Shown: positions 58,119 through 64,000 of the stretch, piece after piece
Layout: every line of letters begins with the position of its first letter
Numbering within the stretch: position 1 is the stretch's first letter
Assembly: GCA_017620335.1 (NCBI GenBank)
Contig: JAFZQO010000012.1
Coordinates: forward strand, 1-64,000
DNA length: 64,000 nt
Reading direction: 5' to 3'
Origin: Bacteroidales bacterium
Lineage (GTDB): Bacteria > Bacteroidota > Bacteroidia > Bacteroidales > UBA932
Program-made: the position numbers and the translations under genes
The notes under the pieces: generated by a model
The model's input: the letters and a program-made list of their open reading frames with translations, nothing else
The model's database searches: none
Told to the model about the DNA's origin: nothing

Positions 58119-59093
58119 CTAAAGCTCCCATGCGAGGGCGGAGGCGCCGAGGATGGCGGCGTCGGACTCCTTCAGCTGGGAAAATACGATCTTGACCTTG
58201 TCCTTCCAGATCTTGAGGACGTTGTCGTTCATCGCCTTCATCATAGGCTCATACAGGAACTCCTTGGAGCGGGCGAGGCCGCCGAACAGGACGATGGCCT
58301 CGGGTGCGCTGAATGCGATGAAGTCGGCGAACTTGCGGCCCAGGATGGTGCCTGTATAGTTGAAGATGCGGATAGCGAGGGCGTCGCCCCTCTTGGCGGC
58401 ATCGTAAACATCCTTCGAAGTGATGTTCTCAACGTCGCGCAGGAGAGATGGCTCATCGGTCGCCTCAAGCCACTCGCGGGCGGTACGTGCCACGCCGATG
58501 GCGGAGCAGTAAGCCTCGAGGCAGCCCGTGCGGCCGCAGCCGCAGGTACGGCCGTTGTTGCGGACGACGGTGGTGTGGCCGAGTTCGCCGGCGAATCCGT
58601 CATGTCCGTAAACGACCTTCCCGTCAATCACGATGCCGCTTCCGACACCGGTACCGAGGGTGATCATGATGAAGTTCTTCATGCCCCTGGCGGCGCCATA
58701 GGTCATTTCACCCACCGCGGCGGCATTGGCGTCGTTGGTGAGGCTGACCGGAAGTCCGCCGAGTTTCTTTGAGAGGGTGGCGGAGAACTTGACCGACTTC
58801 TTGGCGGCCCAGGCAAGGTTCGGAGCATAGGCGACTTCGCCTGTATAATAGTTGCCGTTGGGAGCTCCGACACCCACTCCGCGGACCTCTCCTTCCACGC
58901 CGGCTTCCTTGATGACGCCCTTAACGGCGTTGGCGAGGGCCTCAAGGAATGCATCGGCATCGTCACCGTACACGTCGGTGCGGATAACGGTCTGTGCCAG
59001 AACGGTTCCACGGGCGTCAACGACGCCGAGCTTGGAGGTCTGTCCTCCCACGTCGATACCTACGACGTACTGCTTCTCTTTATTCTCTTCCAT
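58119..59093 (-). CDS. ROK family glucokinase
   Basis: The 324-residue sugar kinase has the ATP motif GIDVGGQTSKLGVVD, GAPNGNYYTGEV, SLTNDANAAAVGEMTYGAARG, the catalytic region LGTGVGSGIVIDGKVVYGHDGFAGELGHTTV and the zinc-binding RTCGCGRTGCLEAYCS (three cysteines and the histidine). There is no helix-turn-helix, so it is a kinase rather than a ROK repressor. Glucose or N-acetyl sugars are likely. The MFS sugar transporter gene ends 24 bases upstream, so import and phosphorylation are coupled. Confidence 0.93.
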   Translation of the reverse strand: MEENKEKQYVVGIDVGGQTSKLGVVDARGTVLAQTVIRTDVYGDDADAFLEALANAVKGVIKEAGVEGEVRGVGVGAPNGNYYTGEVAYAPNLAWAAKKSVKFSATLSKKLGGLPVSLTNDANAAAVGEMTYGAARGMKNFIMITLGTGVGSGIVIDGKVVYGHDGFAGELGHTTVVRNNGRTCGCGRTGCLEAYCSAIGVARTAREWLEATDEPSLLRDVENITSKDVYDAAKRGDALAIRIFNYTGTILGRKFADFIAFSAPEAIVLFGGLARSKEFLYEPMMKAMNDNVLKIWKDKVKIVFSQLKESDAAILGASALAWEL

Positions 59094-59117
59094 ATGTGGT
59101 TATCTGTTATGCGGTTA

Positions 59118-60434
59118 TTATTCTACGGGAATGTCCTTGTTGACGTTCTTGCTGCCGATGAGAGCATAGAACACCATGTAGACGAGCACGGCGATCACGA
59201 TCACGTAGCTGATACGCAGCGATCCGATGGTGGTACCCACGATAGAGTTCTGGACCAGCGGAAGGATACCTCCGCCGACGACCATCATCATGAAGATGCC
59301 GGATGCCTTCTCGGTATACTTGCCGAGGCCCTCGGTGGCCAGGTTGAAGATGCAGCCCCACATGATGGAGGTGCAAAGGCCCATCAGCACGAGGAACACG
59401 GTGAAGAGGGGCACGTTGTTGATCGCGAACGAACCGTTGCTGAAGCCGACCATGGAAACACCGGTGGTGGCGGGGACGACCATGGAGATGAGCACCAGAA
59501 TGATACCGGCGATGGAAACGGCGAGTAGCTGCGTGCGGCTGGAGATCTTGCCGCTGATGAAGCTGGAAGTCAGACGGCCGACCAGCATCAACAGCCAGTA
59601 GAGGCCGGTCATGCCGCCGATGATGGCGGCGGCGTTGGCGGAATTGGCCGGGTCGAACAGGTTGAAGTTAACCTCCTTGCCCAGGAAGTTGCCGAAGGTG
59701 TTCGGGATACCGACCTCCATGCCGACATAGCAGAAGATGGCGATGGCGCCAAGCACGAAGTGACGGAAGCTCCAGGGGCTGTGCGAGTCCTTGACGGCGG
59801 CAGCCTCTGCCTTGCGCTGGTGAGGCTCCTCGATCTTGGCGAAATAGATGACGATGAATGCAACGACGAAGATGGCGATGGCACCAAACAGCATCGGGCT
59901 GACTTCGGTGATCTTGGTGCTCTTGGTGATGGCACCGACATAGGAACCCACCATGATCGGAGCGATGGTTCCGGCCAGGGAGTTGCAGGCGCCACCGAGC
60001 TGAAGCAGCTGGTTGCCCTTGGTGCCGCCGCCGCCGATGAGGTTGAGCATCGGGTTGACCACGGTGTTCAGCATACATACGCAAAGGCCGCAGACGAATG
60101 CGCCGAGCAGGTAGATGGCGAATCCGGGGATACCGGAGCTGAAGCCGGAGAGATACTGGATAAGCAGGCCGACGATACCTACCGCGATGGCGATCAGGGC
60201 GGTCTTCTTGTAGCCGACCTTCGTAAGCATGTTACCGGCGGGGATACCCATGAAGAGGTATGCCAGGAAGTTCATGAAGTTACCCATGAAACCGAGCGCA
60301 GGATTGTTACCTACCGCATCGTCCATTGTCCAGATGTTGCCAACAGGAGCTGCCATGTTGGTTACGAATGCAATCATCGCGAAGAGGAAAAACATCGTGA
60401 TGACAGCAACGAGATTGGTGTTTTTCTTAGCCAT
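59118..60434 (-). CDS. MFS sugar transporter (FucP/GlcP type)
   Basis: The 438-residue inner-membrane symporter has twelve helices and the FucP-like pattern: VTNMAAPVGNIW, FMGNFMNFLAYLFMGIPAGNMLTKVGYKKTALI, LNTVVNPMLNLIGGGGTKGNQLLQLGGACNSLAGTIAPI, and SIMWGCIFNLATEGLGKYTEKASGI. Such proteins carry fucose, glucose or galactose with protons; the glucokinase gene next to it suggests glucose. The ATG at 60434 is chosen since the longer frame runs through the promoter palindrome. A stem-loop at 60461-60488 lies upstream. Confidence 0.92.
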   Translation of the reverse strand: MAKKNTNLVAVITMFFLFAMIAFVTNMAAPVGNIWTMDDAVGNNPALGFMGNFMNFLAYLFMGIPAGNMLTKVGYKKTALIAIAVGIVGLLIQYLSGFSSGIPGFAIYLLGAFVCGLCVCMLNTVVNPMLNLIGGGGTKGNQLLQLGGACNSLAGTIAPIMVGSYVGAITKSTKITEVSPMLFGAIAIFVVAFIVIYFAKIEEPHQRKAEAAAVKDSHSPWSFRHFVLGAIAIFCYVGMEVGIPNTFGNFLGKEVNFNLFDPANSANAAAIIGGMTGLYWLLMLVGRLTSSFISGKISSRTQLLAVSIAGIILVLISMVVPATTGVSMVGFSNGSFAINNVPLFTVFLVLMGLCTSIMWGCIFNLATEGLGKYTEKASGIFMMMVVGGGILPLVQNSIVGTTIGSLRISYVIVIAVLVYMVFYALIGSKNVNKDIPVE

Positions 60435-60460
60435 ATCGTTATGTGTTAAAAAATAATTCG

Positions 60461-60488
60461 CGGGCTGCAGGACAAAAGTCCAATAGCC
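60461..60488 (-). promoter_or_regulatory. Nested inverted repeat upstream of the sugar transporter
   Basis: GGGCT (60461-60465), GGAC (60469-60472), AAAA, GTCC (60477-60480), AGCCC (60484-60488) form a two-part palindrome 27 bases before the ATG. It could be an operator or a leader hairpin. An imperfect -7 box TAAATTCG on the minus strand (60490-60497) would put it at and after the start site. Confidence 0.4.
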
Positions 60489-60530
60489 CACGAATTTACG
60501 AAAAAATTTGTAGAAATAAGGCCTTTTTCG

Positions 60531-61799
60531 TCAAATTTGAATCTCTCCGGCCCCAATACGCCGTTCAATACGCTCTTCGACCCCCTTGCGCACCTCTTCG
60601 ATGCGGTCCTTCCGCTTTATCACGAAGTTTTCCACATAGACGGCTCCGCAGGCAAGCAGGAAATAGACGATGCCCTGCAGGCACAGCGCCCTGAGCTGCG
60701 GGGCGACTATCTCAAGGTCTGCTCCGGCGGTGTTCAGGTTGATGAAGGCCTGGCAGCCGAAGGTCGAGGGGAACAGGTACGAGAACCATTTCCAGAAAGC
60801 CGGGAATGCAGTGGTAGGCCAGCTGCATCCCGTAAGGAAGATGCAGACGGGCGACATAAAGAGGAACAGGATGAATGCCGACTCGCGGCGTGTCACCAGA
60901 GTGCTCCAGGTCATACAGAAGAACACGCAGACGGTCACGAAAATCGCCAGCAGTATAATTATCTCCCAGAAGCTTCCGCGCTGGGGAAAGCCGAACATCG
61001 CAGGGACTATCACTCCTACATAGATGCCGATGGTCATAAATATCAGCCAGTAGACCGCTCCGCGGCCGAGCACCACGCGGCCGACGCCGCGGCCTTTCAG
61101 GGTGTCGGGCAGCGATGCGAAGCTGCGGTTCTCCTCGCGCATCGTTCCTACCGACATGCTCATCCCATAGAACATGACCTGCTGGATTATGAGCATAAGT
61201 ATTGCCGAGATGAGAAAGATACTGTAGGAGAATGCCCTGTTCCAAGGATTGTTGTCCTCGTACAGGACAGCGCCGACGGTGGCGCCGGCCTGCTGGTCGG
61301 TGAGGCCGTCGAGGCGCAGGCGCTGGACCTTTATGTTGTTGATTTCGTGGAGCATAACGAACTCGGAACCCATCAGCACGTTCTTGTAGTAGAGGAAGCT
61401 GCTCATATCGGCATAGATACTGAATACTGCGGTCTCCTGCCGGGCGACCTTCTCCCCGAAGTCGGCCGGGAAATATATTATTCCGTTGACCTTTCGCTTC
61501 TGCATAAGGTCCTTCGCCTCCTCCATATCGGTGCAGCGGTACGCCGTCGCCAGTTCCCTGGAAGCGTCGATCTCCCGTATCATCCTCCGGCTGTCGGAGC
61601 AGTCGGCATTGTCCACTACGGCGACGGGAGTGTTCTCCAGCACGCCGTTCCTGTACACGAAATTGTACAGTATCGGGTACAGGAATCCGGCCACGACGAA
61701 GATGATCATCACGCCGCCGTCCCGGAGCAGTCGCCCGAGCTCGAGGTTGAAAATGCCAAGCGCATCCTTCAGCCATCCTTTTGCATAAGTCTCTTTCAT
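60531..61799 (-). CDS. ABC-2 type transport permease, second copy
   Basis: The 422-residue protein has an N-terminal helix (about 25-42), a large periplasmic domain (45-170, PVAVVDNADCSDSRRMIREIDAS...), then five helices (about 180-400) as in the ABC2_membrane_3 and YhhJ/YbhS family. No ATPase is fused. It starts four bases after the stop of a sister permease; the ATG at 61799 was chosen over 61817 and 61832. The tail KRKDRIEEVRKGVEERIERR is strongly charged. Both permeases probably form one exporter with the HlyD protein. Confidence 0.85.
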   Translation of the reverse strand: MKETYAKGWLKDALGIFNLELGRLLRDGGVMIIFVVAGFLYPILYNFVYRNGVLENTPVAVVDNADCSDSRRMIREIDASRELATAYRCTDMEEAKDLMQKRKVNGIIYFPADFGEKVARQETAVFSIYADMSSFLYYKNVLMGSEFVMLHEINNIKVQRLRLDGLTDQQAGATVGAVLYEDNNPWNRAFSYSIFLISAILMLIIQQVMFYGMSMSVGTMREENRSFASLPDTLKGRGVGRVVLGRGAVYWLIFMTIGIYVGVIVPAMFGFPQRGSFWEIIILLAIFVTVCVFFCMTWSTLVTRRESAFILFLFMSPVCIFLTGCSWPTTAFPAFWKWFSYLFPSTFGCQAFINLNTAGADLEIVAPQLRALCLQGIVYFLLACGAVYVENFVIKRKDRIEEVRKGVEERIERRIGAGEIQI

Positions 61800-61803
61800 C
61801 GTT

Positions 61804-62973
61804 CTAATTCCTTTCATAATCAAGATATTCATAGGCGTGCTTCAGCCTCTTCATTACGAGGAAGGGCAGGAAGCAGAACAGGAGCAGCGCGACTACGCAG
61901 ATGTACCACTGCCCGAAGCCGCTTCCGAAGATTCCAGCCTGAACATAAATATCGTAGTAGTAGCGTAGAGGATACATCATCGTGAGGCCGCGGAGCCCGG
62001 TAGGCATAGCCTCGACGGGGAGGGTGAAACCCGTCATCGAAAGGCCGAGCACGCTGTAAAGCGCGCCTATGCTCAGGGCGAAGCGGCACACCGGCACGAG
62101 GCCTATGATGAACACCGCTACAGCTTCGGATGCCACGACCAGCAGGAAACAGGCGAGCAGCATCTGGCCGAGGCGTCCCGCCAGCGGGAAGTGCATCCAC
62201 TTGTACAGAATTACCTCGAGGGTCCATCCTATCAGCGTGAACAGCACTGTGTAGAGGGCCATCTTGCCGCTGACCGCGGCGTAGATGTCACCGTCGACGG
62301 CGTTGAGAAGGTGGCGGCTGGTGCCGTACTTGAGTTCGGTGCCGAGCGAATAGATCATCAGGATGACGACAACCATCTGGAGCATACCCGGGATCATCAT
62401 ATTTGCCAGGTATGCGCCGTAGTTCATTGTCGGATTGCCGATCTGGTGGACATCGACGTCGACAGGCTGGAGCTGACCCATAATAAGGCTCTCCGGGACA
62501 CCCTTCATACGCAGTACTTCGCGCTGGACGGCGCCGTTGGTAAGGTTCACCATCGTGAGGATGTCCTTCCAGGCGAGCGAGCCGCTCAGGAAATACAATC
62601 CGTTGATATAGAAGGAGAACGTGGGCTGGCGCTGGGCCTGGATGTCGCGGTTGAACCCTTCGGGGATGACGCAGACGGAGGTCACGCGGCCACCCTGCAT
62701 ATCGAAGCGCGCCTCGGCAAAGTCGTCGTACATCACGACTTTGCCGAGCTGCGTCGCATCGAGCTGGCGGCAGAATTCGCGTGACGTCGCGGTACGGTCA
62801 AGGTCGACTACGGCGATGGGCACGTCGGAGGGTACCCCGTCCCTGAGGAAGGAGAGATAGAACAGCGTACAGAACGCCATCACGAACACGGACCCGACTA
62901 TGTATACAGGCCTGCGAACCCATATCCGGATCTCGCGCCGGACGACACTCCGTATTTTCTCGAAGAATGTCAT
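61804..62973 (-). CDS. ABC-2 type transport permease, first copy
   Basis: The 389-residue protein is laid out like its neighbour: helix 1 at about 24-44, periplasmic domain with VPIAVVDLDRTATSREFCRQLDATQLGKVVMYDDFAEARFDMQ, and a C-terminal five-helix part ending RLKHAYEYLDYERN. The two share the AVVDxD...SRxxxRxxDA pattern, so they arose by duplication. In Bacteroidetes such pairs follow tolC and hlyD genes. An ATPase gene is not seen in this part; it may lie elsewhere. It starts one base after the HlyD stop. Confidence 0.85.
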   Translation of the reverse strand: MTFFEKIRSVVRREIRIWVRRPVYIVGSVFVMAFCTLFYLSFLRDGVPSDVPIAVVDLDRTATSREFCRQLDATQLGKVVMYDDFAEARFDMQGGRVTSVCVIPEGFNRDIQAQRQPTFSFYINGLYFLSGSLAWKDILTMVNLTNGAVQREVLRMKGVPESLIMGQLQPVDVDVHQIGNPTMNYGAYLANMMIPGMLQMVVVILMIYSLGTELKYGTSRHLLNAVDGDIYAAVSGKMALYTVLFTLIGWTLEVILYKWMHFPLAGRLGQMLLACFLLVVASEAVAVFIIGLVPVCRFALSIGALYSVLGLSMTGFTLPVEAMPTGLRGLTMMYPLRYYYDIYVQAGIFGSGFGQWYICVVALLLFCFLPFLVMKRLKHAYEYLDYERN

Positions 62974-62974
62974 A

Positions 62975-63961
62975 TCACTTCTCTACCAGGACGGTCATAC
63001 CGGGACGCAGGCCTGTCACGGACTCGGAAGGTACTGCCCTGACCTCGAAGGTCTTGGCATCGTACTGGTCGGTCTCCTTGGTGGCCTTCCAGGTGGCATA
63101 GGACTCGCGGACCGACATATAGTTGACTGTAGCCTTGAGCTTCGCTCCGTCGAGGGCGGGGACGCTGAGGGTCAGCTCGTCACCGACGTTCATCCCGTGG
63201 AGCTGGTCCTCGCGGATGTTGAAGGTGAACCAGATGTCCGAGAGGTCGGTCACTGTCATAACCGGGGAGCCCTCACCGACAAGTTCGCCCTGCTTGGGAT
63301 AGATGTTGGAGATGACTCCGTCGGCCGGGGAGGTAAGGTATAGCTGCTCGAGATAGGAGTCCACTTCCCGGACGGCGCCTTCGGCCTGGCGGACCAGGGC
63401 CGCGGCAGCGGCCTTGTCCTCGTCGCGGGCGCCGTTCATGGTCATCTCGTACTGACTCCTGGCAGCGTTTGCCTGGGCGACCGCGGCGTCATACTTAGCC
63501 TTGGTCTCATCGTATTTCTGAGCGGCGATGACTTTCTGTTCGTAGAGGCTCTGGACGCGCTCGAAAGACTTCTTCATTACGTCCTCCTGGACAAGGGCCT
63601 GCTGCCAGAGTTCGTAGGCGCCGGCAATCTGCTCCTGGCGGGCGCCGTTGCGCGCCTTGGCGCTCTGGGCCTGGGCTGCGCTTCGCGCTGCCTGGGCCTG
63701 CGCCAGCTTTGCGCGCACCTGGGGAGAGTCGATGAAGGCGACGGTGTCGCCCTTGCTCACGGTCTGGCCCTCACGGCAGTAGATCTCGGTGACGTGGCCC
63801 GGGACCATACAGGATATGCGGTATTCGGAGGCTTCGGCCTCGCCCTGGATGGCGTGCGGTTTAGGTTTGCTGACCAGATAGCCTACGAAGGCTATGATCA
63901 ATACGATGGCCACGAGGGCGGCAAGCCCTATGACCAGATTGTAATTCTTCTTCTTTTCCAT
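62975..63961 (-). CDS. HlyD family membrane fusion protein
   Basis: The 328-residue periplasmic adaptor has an N-terminal membrane helix (about 8-30), a first half biotinyl-lipoyl domain (VPGHVTEIYCREGQTVSKGDTVAFIDS), a long coiled hairpin (about 75-195: RAKLAQAQAARSAAQAQSAKARNGARQEQIAGAYELW...), the second lipoyl half (LTSPADGVISNIYPKQGELVGEGSPVMTVTDL) and a beta-barrel part ending SVTGLRPGMTVLVEK. It links an inner-membrane exporter to an outer-membrane channel. The gene is 12 bases after a partial upstream gene. Confidence 0.92.
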   Translation of the reverse strand: MEKKKNYNLVIGLAALVAIVLIIAFVGYLVSKPKPHAIQGEAEASEYRISCMVPGHVTEIYCREGQTVSKGDTVAFIDSPQVRAKLAQAQAARSAAQAQSAKARNGARQEQIAGAYELWQQALVQEDVMKKSFERVQSLYEQKVIAAQKYDETKAKYDAAVAQANAARSQYEMTMNGARDEDKAAAAALVRQAEGAVREVDSYLEQLYLTSPADGVISNIYPKQGELVGEGSPVMTVTDLSDIWFTFNIREDQLHGMNVGDELTLSVPALDGAKLKATVNYMSVRESYATWKATKETDQYDAKTFEVRAVPSESVTGLRPGMTVLVEK

Positions 63962-63973
63962 ATCGTTGTCTCT

Positions 63974-64000
63974 TTACTTGTTATCACTGATCTCTCCCTG
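63974..64000 (-). CDS. C-terminal end of an upstream gene (partial)
   Basis: The last eight codons of a minus-strand frame (QGEISDNK, then TAA) enter from the right edge and end 12 bases before the HlyD start codon. By position in this type of operon it is expected to be the tolC-like outer-membrane factor gene, but eight residues cannot show this. Confidence 0.35.
   Translation of the reverse strand, partial: QGEISDNK

Overview
The window looks like the chromosome of a GC-rich member of the Bacteroidales, possibly near Rikenellaceae or uncultured gut lineages. The evidence is: promoters of the TAnnTTTG type at about -7 with a TTG or TTTG box 19-20 bp upstream; almost no Shine-Dalgarno sequences; many lipoproteins; and families typical of Bacteroidetes (DUF4988 and DUF3575 surface proteins, DUF4890, DUF6565, CcsBA, DUF3127, a serC-serA-DUF1015 cluster). 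The genus is not determined.

Layout. 1-260: the edge of a probable integrated element, with an integrase-like start, a displaced tRNA 3' end and the tRNA terminator. 363-6899: small membrane protein, methyltransferase, Ogt, HD-domain and Nim-like proteins, CDF transporter, a gpx-ohrR-gpx peroxide operon with two matching operator palindromes, and a ZIP transporter. 6915-12625: CE1-type esterase, TonB-like protein, TPR sensor-like lipoprotein, and CcsBA for cytochrome c maturation. 12625-14749: a decayed haem/iron locus with a frameshifted porin and an imelysin/di-haem oxidase junction. 14925-18432: lipoprotein nitroreductase, Rid/chorismatase-like protein, deoxyribosyltransferase-like protein, Nudix hydrolase and phosphodiester glycosidase. 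18495-23933: a five-gene cell-surface operon. 24037-26594: dicarboxylate and gluconate-type transporters. 26680-32524: DUF4890 protein, histidine phosphatase, a 57-residue membrane protein, HemW, and further envelope proteins.

32526-43299 is mostly housekeeping (lgt, efp, ispH, cmk, dnaX, lptB) with an alkaline phosphatase, an NtrC-like regulator and an M16 peptidase. 43413-54573 reads as one long minus-strand run: serC-serA-DUF1015-recQ-dnaG-metG-FGGY kinase. 54647-60434 holds an IMPACT protein, a pRiA4b-like protein, miaA, and an operon of sugar transporter, ROK kinase, FKBP and an SSB-tailed DUF3127 protein. 60531-64000 is an HlyD plus two-permease export operon.

The most unusual feature is a 117-bp palindromic element present twice, in frame, inside dnaX and the M16 peptidase gene. 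Its 69-bp core is nearly identical in the two copies, but its 24-bp inverted arms differ between them. Other short repeats lie in metG, after hemW and after the M16 gene. Three genes have their ATG only four bases after the -7 box, which suggests leaderless transcripts.
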